62,976 bases of DNA. Origin: Flavobacteriales bacterium. Its GTDB lineage: Bacteria > Bacteroidota > Bacteroidia > Flavobacteriales_D > Crocinitomicaceae. Both the position numbers and the translations under genes were made by a program. Every line of letters begins with the position of its first letter. The first letter of the stretch is position 1. Under the pieces are notes generated by a model. It did no database searches. It was not told the origin of the DNA and worked only from the letters and a program-made list of their open reading frames with translations. The DNA lies in NCBI GenBank assembly GCA_015665275.1, contig JADFAL010000015.1:1-62976 (forward strand), given 5' to 3'. Shown here piece after piece: positions 33,992 to 43,104 of the stretch.

Positions 33992-35767
33992 TTATTCTTT
34001 ATTCTTTTCGAATTCTTTAAGACCTTTCTTCAACCATGCCTTGAATTTCGCAGGTGAACCATGATTTCTGAAATTAGCCGTTCCAACTGGTATATCCGTA
34101 CCGTCTGGATACTGCAAGATGTACTGCGGTTGCGAGGACGTCTGATAATCCATCATTTGTTTGGCCGTCCATTTATCCCCAATGGTTACAATGCTTTTCT
34201 TGCGACCATCAATGGTTACTGTTTTTTGCTCTGACTTCGGAAGCTTTGTTCTTTCGTCTACATATAACGAGACTACCACAACGTCATTTCTTAAATGTTC
34301 GATAATCCCTGGTTTTGGCCAAACGGATTGTTCCATTTTACGACAGTTCACACATCCCCATCCTGTAAAATCGATGAACAGTGGTTTATTCACTTCCTTG
34401 GCATACGCAAGGGCTTTGTCATAATCTTTAAATGCCATTATTCCTTGAGGGCCTTTGTGCATTCCATCGACATGTGCTACCGCAGTACCGCCGCCACTTG
34501 AGCCACCGCCGCCGCCAATACCACCTGGAGATTCAGCATAGAAATCTGGCGGTAAGAAAGCATTAACTAGGTTTAGCGGTGCGCCCCATAATCCGGGCAC
34601 TAGATAAAGTGTAAAGGCGAGAACAAACGTAGCCACCATTGTTCGACCAACAGAAAGCTTACTGACAGGACTATCATGCGGCAATTGAATTTTACCAAAC
34701 ATGTACAGAGTTAAGGTGAGGAAGACAGCGATCCAAATTGATATAAAAATCTCTCTTTCCAAAATATGCCACTGCATGGTTGTATCTGCTGTCGACAAAA
34801 ACTTGAATGCGAATGCGATTTCTAAAAATCCCAAGAATACTTTTACAACATTCAACCATCCACCTGAACTAGGCATTGAATTCAACATTGCAGGGAAAAT
34901 TGAAAAAAGCATGAATGGAAGTGCAAGTGCCAATCCAAATCCAAACATTCCTATCATCAATGCTGCACTTCCACCGCTTTGGGAGAGTGCTCCTAACAAA
35001 CTTCCGAGAATCGGTCCTGTACAAGAGAATGAAGCTAATGAAAGAACTAGCGCCATAAAAAAGATACCTACAACACCCCCCTTATCTGCTTTACTATCAG
35101 CTTTGTTTACCCAAGAGGCCGGTAATTGAATCTCAAATGCCCCTAGGAAAGAAAGACCGAAAACAAACAACATTAAAAAGAAGAATAAGTTAAAATATAC
35201 ATTGGTAGACATTGTATTCAATAACTCTCCTGCCCCCGTAATTACAACGATACCTCCTAGCACAACATGGATCAGCACTATACTTGTTCCATATAGCATC
35301 GCATTTTTAATCCCTTTTGCGCGAGTAGGACTTCTTTTCGTGAAGAAACTCACTGTCATTGGGATCATTGGGAATACGCACGGCATGATTAAAGCGGCAA
35401 ATCCTGCTCCAAATGCAGCGAGAAAAATAACCCACATTGATCTTTGTTTCTCTTTCGGCTTCTTTGGCTTCTTTGTCGTTTTCTCAGGACCTGCCTCTGT
35501 TCCATCATCTGCCTTTTGAGCTTTCCATGCAGCAGCATTGAAATCCAACTTTTCAGCAAGCTCATCGATTTTAGTCGTCAGTTCGCTATTGGCCTTCAGC
35601 TCTTCAGCATTGTCTGCAGATAAAAGCAAATCAACGGCATCTTGTAAGTCTTTTTCCGTACTTACAACATTCAAAAGTTCTTTTGAATTGTCTACACTAA
35701 TGTCACTTGCAAACGCACCAAAAAAGGTAAATAAGGCAGCAACTAAAACAATTAGGTTATTTCTCAT
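33992..35767 (-). CDS. DsbD-type thiol:disulfide interchange protein (membrane + thioredoxin domains)
   Basis: A protein of 591 residues. A signal peptide (1-20) and a helical charged spacer (21-110) precede an eight-helix CcdA/DsbD membrane domain. Its redox cysteines are C130 in LIMPCVFPMIPMTV and C249 in SFSCTGPILGS. A Gly/Ser-rich hinge (around 415-430, GGIGGGGGSSGGGT) leads to a thioredoxin-like domain with C472-V-N-C475. It carries electrons from cytoplasmic thioredoxin to periplasmic partners for disulfide reduction or cytochrome c assembly. The usual N-terminal alpha domain is missing, but two separate alpha-domain genes lie just upstream, each overlapping the next by 11 nt, so the system is split across three genes. 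Confidence 0.92.
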   Translation of the reverse strand: MRNNLIVLVAALFTFFGAFASDISVDNSKELLNVVSTEKDLQDAVDLLLSADNAEELKANSELTTKIDELAEKLDFNAAAWKAQKADDGTEAGPEKTTKKPKKPKEKQRSMWVIFLAAFGAGFAALIMPCVFPMIPMTVSFFTKRSPTRAKGIKNAMLYGTSIVLIHVVLGGIVVITGAGELLNTMSTNVYFNLFFFLMLFVFGLSFLGAFEIQLPASWVNKADSKADKGGVVGIFFMALVLSLASFSCTGPILGSLLGALSQSGGSAALMIGMFGFGLALALPFMLFSIFPAMLNSMPSSGGWLNVVKVFLGFLEIAFAFKFLSTADTTMQWHILEREIFISIWIAVFLTLTLYMFGKIQLPHDSPVSKLSVGRTMVATFVLAFTLYLVPGLWGAPLNLVNAFLPPDFYAESPGGIGGGGGSSGGGTAVAHVDGMHKGPQGIMAFKDYDKALAYAKEVNKPLFIDFTGWGCVNCRKMEQSVWPKPGIIEHLRNDVVVVSLYVDERTKLPKSEQKTVTIDGRKKSIVTIGDKWTAKQMMDYQTSSQPQYILQYPDGTDIPVGTANFRNHGSPAKFKAWLKKGLKEFEKNKE

Positions 35768-36404
35768 CTCTTCCTGCTAATTCAACGTATTTTTTATAAA
35801 ATTCTTTGCTGTTTCCTTCCGGAACTTGATGCCATTTGTCATTTACCTTCACAAATACATTCCCCTCAGCATCAGTCACCTCATCGCCTTTAGCGTTCTC
35901 AAATAAATCTTCTGGTACTTCCTCTTTTGGCTCTACTCCTTTCACATTGACAGTGAAATCGGCAGAATGCGGAGGCAAACAATGGTCGTCATCACATGTT
36001 TGGAAAGAAAACGATCCATTGATTGTAAAATCCTTTTCAGAAAGCACTTTGATTTTACGCTTCAGTATTACCGTATTGGAATGATAATAAAGATCCTCAC
36101 CCGCAAGTTCGTCGTGTTTGAAAATTGGTTTTGGCTCACGAACCCCGCCAATCGCCTTGTAGCTCTTGTTAGGATCTAAACTAATTTCCGTTGGAATGGA
36201 AAAAGCACCTTCGGGCAAGTTTGCCGCATAAACGTGCCAATGCTCTACCATCGTGATCGTTCCAACGATGTATGCATCTTCACCATCTTGTTCAACGGTA
36301 AACTTCCAACTTACCTTGTCCTCGGGATACTCAATTTGTCCATAACTTACTTTCGCTGCACTAACGAGCAACAAAAGCAAGAGCAATGCTCCTTTAATTT
36401 TCAT
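35757..36404 (-). CDS. DsbD alpha-domain-like periplasmic protein
   Basis: A protein of 215 residues with a signal peptide ending VSYGQ. The immunoglobulin-like domain carries QTCDDDHCLPP (two cysteines about residues 135 and 140), the active-site form of the DsbD N-terminal (alpha) domain, and the upstream WHVYAANLPEGAFSIPTEI motif. A C-terminal extension of about 60 acidic residues ends in KKYVELAGRDEK. It should receive electrons from the membrane protein encoded downstream and pass them to periplasmic substrates. It overlaps both neighbours by 11 nt. Confidence 0.88.
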   Translation of the reverse strand: MKIKGALLLLLLLVSAAKVSYGQIEYPEDKVSWKFTVEQDGEDAYIVGTITMVEHWHVYAANLPEGAFSIPTEISLDPNKSYKAIGGVREPKPIFKHDELAGEDLYYHSNTVILKRKIKVLSEKDFTINGSFSFQTCDDDHCLPPHSADFTVNVKGVEPKEEVPEDLFENAKGDEVTDAEGNVFVKVNDKWHQVPEGNSKEFYKKYVELAGRDEK

Positions 36405-36882
36405 GTGCTAATTCAATTGTGAATTTATAATCTACGGGAGGCATGCACATTTCATCGTTACATACCATATAAGTAATAGTGCCATTCAATTCCTGGGCAC
36501 CATTCAGTTCAATTTCTTGTGAGAAAGTCACAGATTTTTCGAAGTAATACAAGGTTTCTCCAAAGTTTGGATCGAAGGAAACTTTTGGAGTAGGCTCGTG
36601 CAATTTCCCTACCATTTCTACTCCTTCTGCTTTTTCAAAAACAATCTCTGTTGGAATTGGACCTAGATCCGTCGCTTTTTCCGTGCTGTATAAATGCCAC
36701 CCATCGCCGATAGCAGCACTCACCAGCACTTCGCTTTCGTTTGAATCGTAGGAAATGTCCCACGAAACTTCATTCTGAGCCTGTGTTGCTAAAATGCATA
36801 CGAAAAGAAAGATGCAGGTAATTCCGATTTTCACGCTTATAGATTTATAAGAATCAAAACTACGAATAAGGTTAGAATCCAA
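36394..36882 (-). CDS. Second DsbD alpha-domain-like periplasmic protein
   Basis: A protein of 162 residues if started at the ATG at 36882. A GTG at 36834 would give a cleaner signal peptide (KIGITCIFLFVCILATQAQ) and may be the real start. The domain repeats the alpha-domain plan: GDGWHLYSTEKATDLGPIPT, then MVCNDEMCMPP with the paired cysteines, ending FTIELAHEN. It is a paralog of the next gene without the acidic tail. It is the first gene of the three-gene dsbD unit. Two alpha domains could serve different substrates. Confidence 0.85.
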   Translation of the reverse strand: MDSNLIRSFDSYKSISVKIGITCIFLFVCILATQAQNEVSWDISYDSNESEVLVSAAIGDGWHLYSTEKATDLGPIPTEIVFEKAEGVEMVGKLHEPTPKVSFDPNFGETLYYFEKSVTFSQEIELNGAQELNGTITYMVCNDEMCMPPVDYKFTIELAHEN

Positions 36883-36894
36883 CGTGGGTTATAA

Positions 36895-36929
36895 TAAAAT
36901 AACCTTGGATTCCCAACCCAAGGTTATTT
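36895..36929 (-). terminator. Terminator upstream of the dsbD unit
   Basis: aataaccttgg (36898-36908) pairs with ccaaggttatt (36918-36928), with a T-rich tail on the minus strand. It ends the transcript of the 93-residue gene at 36965. Confidence 0.85.
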
Positions 36930-36964
36930 CAAAAACATATAGTTAAATAAACTGATTTACAGTT

Positions 36965-37246
36965 TCATGCTTTAATTTCCACAATACGATCTATCGGTAA
37001 CCACATGCCTCCTTTAAGACAAATGTATTTAGCACCGTGCGCCCATATTGTTGTCTCGACACGCTTTATGCCGTTATCGTCGTGAAATACAATAGAAACC
37101 TTTCCACGGTAAGCGTTTCCTAACCGTGTCGCACTCTTGATTTGGTCCATCAATTTGGGGTGCTGTTTGATTGGCTCTCTGGTTTTAAATGTCAAGGAGG
37201 TAATAGACTCCTTCTCGATGAGTTGAGGTGTTACAGTCGCTTGCAT
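36965..37246 (-). CDS. Small conserved-looking protein of unknown function
   Basis: A protein of 93 residues from the ATG at 37246 (MQATVTPQLIEKESITSLTF). The frame is open another 58 codons upstream, but that part overlaps the end of tsaD and is not protein-like. The body is soluble and basic: RLGNAYRGKVSIVFHDDNGI, then RVETTIWAHGAKYICLKGGM followed by WLPIDRIVEIKA. The final strand-rich part looks like a small beta-barrel, as seen in Bacteroidota proteins next to tsaD. No function can be given. It sits 85 bp downstream of tsaD on the same strand. Confidence 0.75.
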   Translation of the reverse strand: MQATVTPQLIEKESITSLTFKTREPIKQHPKLMDQIKSATRLGNAYRGKVSIVFHDDNGIKRVETTIWAHGAKYICLKGGMWLPIDRIVEIKA

Positions 37247-37331
37247 AATTATTGGTTTGATTCGAAATAAGATACAAAGTATTGTTAACACAAGTGTAAC
37301 ATTACTAAACCGGTTTAATATTTCTGATGTT

Positions 37332-38360
37332 TCAACGAGTAAACGGAGCCCTTGGTTGAGCAACAATGCTTTGATCAGCGAAAAATCTTTGATCGTACAT
37401 ATATCGTCCTGCAATAGCAATCATGGCTGCATTATCCGTACAATATTCAAACTTAGGGATGAAGGTATTCCAACCCAATTGTTTTCCCGTTTCAGTAAGC
37501 GTGCTTCTCAATTCCGAATTGGCTGAAACCCCTCCTGCTATTGCCACATCGGTAATATTATAGTCCTTAGCCACGCGTTTCAACTGCTTCATTAAAATGC
37601 TAACAATAGTATACTGAATGGATGCACAGAGATCTGCCAAATTTTTCTGAATGAAATCCGAGTCCTTCTTCTCCTCTGCCTGTAAGAAATAGAGAATTGC
37701 CGTCTTCAAGCCACTGAAACTGAAGTTGTACCCATCTACTCTTGGTTTGGAAAATGTAAAGCGTTCTGGATCTCCTTCTTTGGCGTATTTATCAATCAGG
37801 GGGCCGCCGGGATATTCGAACCCCAACATTTTGGCCGCTTTATCGAAGGCTTCACCTGCTGCATCGTCCAATGTTGTGCCCACAATTTCCATGTCCAAAT
37901 AATCCTTCACAATTACCAATTGCGTATGCCCTCCAGATATCGTCATGCATAAGAATGGAAAGTTTGGTTTGGATTCGCCGGCGTCTTCAATAAAATGTGC
38001 CAAAATATGTCCATGCATGTGGTTTACATCGATCAATGGAATATCTAATGCTAACGCCAACGATTTTGCAAAAGAAGTCCCAACTACCAACGATCCCATC
38101 AAACCTGGACCTTTGGTAAATGCTATGGCATCTAAATCAGACAATTGCATTCCTGACTCCTTCAATGCACTATCTACTACCGGAAGTACGTTCTGCATAT
38201 GTGCGCGACTGGCCAATTCAGGAACGACGCCTCCATATTTTCTGTGAACTTCTTGTCCAGCAATAAAATTGGACAAAATGGTGTCATTTTTGAGGATAGC
38301 AGCAGAGGTATCGTCACAAGACGACTCAATACCGAGAATTATAGGCTCTTTTTGCGGCAC
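37332..38360 (-). CDS. tsaD: tRNA N6-adenosine threonylcarbamoyltransferase
   Basis: A protein of 342 residues, the usual length. The ASKHA ATPase-type features are clear: ILGIESSCDDTSAAI at the start, metal ligands in N-H114-MHG-H118 (HMHGHILAHF), GGHTQLV, and the late GGVSANSELR and CTDNAAMIA motifs. With TsaB, TsaC and TsaE it makes t6A at position 37 of tRNAs that read ANN codons. It is divergent from the tamB-like gene by only 20 bp, so the two promoters must overlap the opposite genes or be very compact; this pairing is common in Bacteroidota. Confidence 0.97.
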   Translation of the reverse strand: MPQKEPIILGIESSCDDTSAAILKNDTILSNFIAGQEVHRKYGGVVPELASRAHMQNVLPVVDSALKESGMQLSDLDAIAFTKGPGLMGSLVVGTSFAKSLALALDIPLIDVNHMHGHILAHFIEDAGESKPNFPFLCMTISGGHTQLVIVKDYLDMEIVGTTLDDAAGEAFDKAAKMLGFEYPGGPLIDKYAKEGDPERFTFSKPRVDGYNFSFSGLKTAILYFLQAEEKKDSDFIQKNLADLCASIQYTIVSILMKQLKRVAKDYNITDVAIAGGVSANSELRSTLTETGKQLGWNTFIPKFEYCTDNAAMIAIAGRYMYDQRFFADQSIVAQPRAPFTR

Positions 38361-38380
38361 AATATTGTAAGTTTGTACAA

Positions 38381-41300
38381 ATGGTAAAATTACTCAAATT
38401 TCTAGGACGGACTTTGGGCGGGATCGTTGAATGGACGATGATCTTGGTGATTTTACTTGCCTTTTTGATTCGTACCTCTTCGGTACAAACCTATCTCGCC
38501 AAACAAACGGCATCCTACCTTTCTAAGGAACTTGATGCGAAAGTTGAAATTGATAAAGTTGATATTTACTTCTTTGATCGTGTCGCACTTAAGGGAATCA
38601 ACGTTGAAGATCAACAAGGAGAAACGCTTCTTAACTCACAACAGATTCTTGTTAATTTGGACAAAATCAGTTTCAAAAAGAAATCTTATGCGATTGGAGC
38701 AGCGGAGATTCATAAAGCATTCATTCACATTCAACGAGACAAGGACGGTGTTTTCAACTACGCATTCATCAAAGATTATTTCGTAAAACCGAAAAAGGAA
38801 AAAAGCTACATAGATTTCAATTTGCGCTATGCAAGTCTCTCCGAAACACGTTTTTTGTATGACGATCACATGCACGAAAAGAAGGAGAAAGGAATGGATT
38901 ATTTCCATTTGGACGTTCGTGATATTGCCGGCGAAGTGCTCAATTTAAAAATTGATAAAGACACCATTTTCGGAGATATTCAAGGATTCACAGCGAAAGA
39001 AAAATGTGGTTTTGATCTACAGTGCTTATCGACACATGCAAAGGTTTCTCCGAAAGGAATTTATTTATCTGGCCTTGAAATCTTCACCAAAGACTCTTGG
39101 GTGAAGACCAAGCATTTCGATATGATCTCGGACAGCTATTCGAACTTCAAACATTTCGTGGATAGCGTAACCTTTGATGCTCAGATTGATGCCAGTGATG
39201 TCTCCTTAGAGGAAATTGTACATTTTGCCCCTGCCTTGGAAGGAATGAACGATCGAGTCAAGTTGCATTCCAAAATTTACGGTTCGGTGTCTACCATGCG
39301 ATTGCCGCAGTTTGAGTTGCATTATGCAGAGAAAACGTACGTCAAAGGAAAAATTAAAATAGCGGATTATCGAAATTTTGAAAACGGATTCTTTGATGAG
39401 CGAATCCATGATTTCTATATCGACTTTAAAGAACTGAAACAATTCCGTTTACCGAATTCAGCACCAGATCCATACATTGTCTTGAGTCCTGAATTGGAGC
39501 GCTTACAGTTTATAGAAGGAGAAAAGCTATCGCTAACAGGAGGGCGACAGGAATTCATCTTTTTTGCAGATAAATTCAACACAGCCCTTGGAAATATTGA
39601 GTTGCACTATGGAGTTAACTTCGAACTTGGCAAAACAGAAGACCACTACCTCTTTTCCCCACCAAAGAACGTGACGGGTAACAATATGATTGTCAATAAT
39701 TTTGACATTGGCACTTATATTGATAATTCTGACGTTGGCGTTGTAGATGGTTCGTTAAAATTGACCGGACGGGCATACTCTCCTTCTGACATTCGTTTTA
39801 CTAGCATCCTTGGAGACATTAACAAATTTGAATATCTAAACTATCCCTATTCCAACATAACGATCAACGAAGGGACATTCATTAACAAGCGATTCACAGG
39901 TGACATTACCGTAAACGATGAGTTCTTGAGTTTGTCCTACAAAGGGTATTTGGATTTCAATGGTGAGAACCATATGAGTTTCGATGTGAATATCAAGAAT
40001 TCGGATTTGGCAGAATTAAATCTAACCGAGACCCAAGCCCAGTTCCTCTCTAAAATTTCCGTCGACATTACTGGGAAAAATATTGATGCTTATGACGGAA
40101 CCGTGGTTTTTGATTGCCTTTCATACGCCATTGAAGATCCTGAGACCAAAAAGGTCCGAAATTTTGAGGTGGACGATTTTGCCTTGAAAATTGTACGTGG
40201 ACAAGTAAGAGACAGCTTCATCGTTTCTGGAAGCGCCATCAAAGCAGAAATCACAGGTACGTTGAACGTAAGTTCGATTATTGATAATTTCAATTATCAA
40301 TTCAGTAAAATTTTCCCTGCCCTTTATAGTGAGAAGGCCAAAGATTATGACGCTGAAAGTAGCGACAACTTTGATTATGATGTTACCTTCCACTCTCCTA
40401 ATCACTTGGTGCATTTGTTCTACCCGGATTTACACATTGCGCCTGGAACACACATTAAGGGAAACTACAGTCCTGAGCAGAATGATATTCAATTGAAAAT
40501 TGATTCTGATAGTTTGCGCTATAAAACCATAAAGTTCACCGACCTCGATTTAGAACAATGGTTGGAAGACGACAAAGTTCGAGCGAATTATACCATTGCT
40601 AAAATCAAGTATAGTGATTCATTGTACTTCGATGACATTCACTTCAATACGAATGGTGGCAACAACAAATTGGATCATATCCTTACTTGGACAGACTTAA
40701 AACTGAAGGAAACATCCAAGGTGAACTGGGACACACATGTGAAAGACTCGGATCATTACGGCTTCAAGTTGAACCCTTCGTATTTCTTTATACGTGGGCA
40801 CAAATGGGATATTTCCCATGCATCGAATGTAGAGTTTAAATCGGATACGATTCGCGTTGACGCCTTTGAGTTATCGCGAAACGGTCAGAAAATATTGATT
40901 GATGGCCAGGTCTCTGACAAGGTTCAAGACAAACTTCATTTCGAAGTGGAAAATTTGGAGCTAGCCGAACTCTCACCGTTCATTACTTCGGACTATCCAA
41001 TGACAGGGATTATCAACCTAAATGCTTCCATATCGGATCCATTAAATAATCTTGGTTACGAAGGTGAAGGCTCTTTGAAGAAATTCTTTGTTAAAAATCA
41101 GAAAATTGGAGACCTGAATGTCAGCAGTGAATGGGATGAGCTCAAGAAAGGGATCAAGACTACCGGAAACCTTTATTACGCGGACGAGAAGACCTTCGAC
41201 TTTGATGGTTATTATTATTTGTTCGAGAAAGAGGAAAATCTCGATTTCAACTTAAACTTCGATCTTACCAACCTCCAGTTCACGAACGCCTTCATGGACC

Positions 41301-43009
41301 CTGATGTTGTTTCGAACATTCGCGGATTCCTAGACGGAAAACTAAGTCTTACTGGAAACACTTCTCTTCCTGTTCTTGCCGGGGACATCGCATTGCGAAG
41401 CGGGAGTGCCTTTATCGATTTGTTAGGTGTGCACTTCGGATTAGATGGACCGATAGAAGTAGACGAATATGGATTCTACATCAACGGAATTCCAGTTTTC
41501 GATCAGGACGGAAATTCTGGAATCCTGGTGGGCTCTGTGTTCCATGACAATTTCTCAAATTTCAACTTCGACCTCCAATTTGATCTAGAACCTCAACTTT
41601 TAGCATCAAACGAACCTGTTTTCGGGCCGGATTATATCCAACGATTCCTCGTAATGGATTTGCCGTACACCCACGACGCGCTTTATTACGGTAAAGGTTA
41701 CGTAACTGGATTTGCCAATATTTTTGGTTACACAGACAATCTAGAAATTACGGTCGACTTTAAAACCGAGAAAGGAACCGAGTTGAACATTCCAATGTTT
41801 GGTGTCGGCGAAATTGAAGAGGAAGACTTTATTCAGTTTGTGACGGACAGTATTGATACAGCGGTTACCATTGAACCACCTTTGTTTGATTTAACGGGCG
41901 TATACATGGACCTGAACTTCGAAGCTACGACCGATGCGGATGTAAACATCATATTTAATGAGGAGATCGGCGATGTGATTCGAGCAAATGGAACCGGAGA
42001 CATAAGCATTCGACTGGATAATCAGAACGAATTGAACATGGAGGGCACGTATACAGTCTCCGATGGAGAGTACAACTTCGCCATGGATCCGATTTCAAAA
42101 AATGCGATCGCCATCAAGCAATTGTTTATTATAGAGCCTGGCGGAACAATTAGCTGGACCGGAGATCCATATAGGGCACAAGTCGATCTTCAAACCTACT
42201 ATCGCCTTAGCGCTAACCTCAGTGAAATAAGTGGTGGAAGTGATCTTGGATCATCCGGAGGCGGTCATCAGCCTGTTTACCCGTACCTATTGATCACAGG
42301 AACAATGGAGGATCCGATAATTCAATTTGATATTCGTGCACCGCAGTCAGATGATATTGGCCAATCTTTATTGAATAGAATCAAAAACGACCCAGATGAA
42401 TTGAACCGACAGTTCTTCTCATTGATGTTAGCACGACAATTCCAAGCGATTGCAGGAACCAACAATTCAGGCGGAGGCGGTGCGTTAGAAATCATTACCA
42501 CCCAAATCAATCAGGCACTAGCAAGAGTATCGAAAGATTACCGCCTGAAATTAGATATTGACAATGACATCGTTTCTGGTGACAACACCTTTGAATTTGG
42601 TGTTTCAAAAGGATTTCTTGACGATCGTTTGATTCTTTCCGGAAGTTTTGGAGTAGAAAGTTACGGTGAAGAAGAAGTAGACGACAATGGCCAAGTACAC
42701 ACCGGGCAATTGATAGGAGATTTGAACCTTGAATACCTCTTGAACGAATCAGGGACTTTCCGCGTAAATATCTTCAACGAGTCCAACGACCATACGGTTA
42801 TTCAAGAAGGAGGACAAGGTGATTTTACGCAAGGTGCTGGTCTTTCCTATCAAGAAGATTTCGAAACAATTGAAGACTTTAAAGTTGCGCAATACGTGCT
42901 AGACATCTTCCGTAAAAGGGAGAATCGTCGTTATCTTGGTAAAGGTGGAAGACGCCAACGCAGAGAGGTTCCTAAGAGCGATGTTGTTGTCCCTAAAGAA
43001 GAAGAGTAA
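38381..43009 (+). CDS. tamB: TamB-like inner-membrane-anchored translocation/assembly protein
   Basis: A protein of 1542 residues. One N-terminal membrane helix (about 17-32, WTMILVILLAFLI) is followed by an AsmA/TamB-type start (YLSKELDAKVEIDKVDIYFF) and more than a thousand residues of beta-strand repeats. The C-terminal third is the TamB domain (DUF490): GDISIRLDNQNELNMEGTYT, YPYLLITGTMEDPIIQFDI, LARQFQAI and LNLEYLLNESGTFRVNIFNE. Such proteins bridge the periplasm and help lipid transport or outer-membrane protein assembly. The last 40 residues are basic and charged (RKRENRRYLGKGGRRQRREV). It is divergent from tsaD. Confidence 0.93.
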   Translation: MVKLLKFLGRTLGGIVEWTMILVILLAFLIRTSSVQTYLAKQTASYLSKELDAKVEIDKVDIYFFDRVALKGINVEDQQGETLLNSQQILVNLDKISFKKKSYAIGAAEIHKAFIHIQRDKDGVFNYAFIKDYFVKPKKEKSYIDFNLRYASLSETRFLYDDHMHEKKEKGMDYFHLDVRDIAGEVLNLKIDKDTIFGDIQGFTAKEKCGFDLQCLSTHAKVSPKGIYLSGLEIFTKDSWVKTKHFDMISDSYSNFKHFVDSVTFDAQIDASDVSLEEIVHFAPALEGMNDRVKLHSKIYGSVSTMRLPQFELHYAEKTYVKGKIKIADYRNFENGFFDERIHDFYIDFKELKQFRLPNSAPDPYIVLSPELERLQFIEGEKLSLTGGRQEFIFFADKFNTALGNIELHYGVNFELGKTEDHYLFSPPKNVTGNNMIVNNFDIGTYIDNSDVGVVDGSLKLTGRAYSPSDIRFTSILGDINKFEYLNYPYSNITINEGTFINKRFTGDITVNDEFLSLSYKGYLDFNGENHMSFDVNIKNSDLAELNLTETQAQFLSKISVDITGKNIDAYDGTVVFDCLSYAIEDPETKKVRNFEVDDFALKIVRGQVRDSFIVSGSAIKAEITGTLNVSSIIDNFNYQFSKIFPALYSEKAKDYDAESSDNFDYDVTFHSPNHLVHLFYPDLHIAPGTHIKGNYSPEQNDIQLKIDSDSLRYKTIKFTDLDLEQWLEDDKVRANYTIAKIKYSDSLYFDDIHFNTNGGNNKLDHILTWTDLKLKETSKVNWDTHVKDSDHYGFKLNPSYFFIRGHKWDISHASNVEFKSDTIRVDAFELSRNGQKILIDGQVSDKVQDKLHFEVENLELAELSPFITSDYPMTGIINLNASISDPLNNLGYEGEGSLKKFFVKNQKIGDLNVSSEWDELKKGIKTTGNLYYADEKTFDFDGYYYLFEKEENLDFNLNFDLTNLQFTNAFMDPDVVSNIRGFLDGKLSLTGNTSLPVLAGDIALRSGSAFIDLLGVHFGLDGPIEVDEYGFYINGIPVFDQDGNSGILVGSVFHDNFSNFNFDLQFDLEPQLLASNEPVFGPDYIQRFLVMDLPYTHDALYYGKGYVTGFANIFGYTDNLEITVDFKTEKGTELNIPMFGVGEIEEEDFIQFVTDSIDTAVTIEPPLFDLTGVYMDLNFEATTDADVNIIFNEEIGDVIRANGTGDISIRLDNQNELNMEGTYTVSDGEYNFAMDPISKNAIAIKQLFIIEPGGTISWTGDPYRAQVDLQTYYRLSANLSEISGGSDLGSSGGGHQPVYPYLLITGTMEDPIIQFDIRAPQSDDIGQSLLNRIKNDPDELNRQFFSLMLARQFQAIAGTNNSGGGGALEIITTQINQALARVSKDYRLKLDIDNDIVSGDNTFEFGVSKGFLDDRLILSGSFGVESYGEEEVDDNGQVHTGQLIGDLNLEYLLNESGTFRVNIFNESNDHTVIQEGGQGDFTQGAGLSYQEDFETIEDFKVAQYVLDIFRKRENRRYLGKGGRRQRREVPKSDVVVPKEEE

Positions 43010-43104
43010 ACACCTCATTCCACCCGTTCAGGTTTCCGAATAATTCCTAAATTCGCACGTGCCGAAATATTACTGTAGATCGGACTATTCGAAAGAGCTT
43101 ATAT

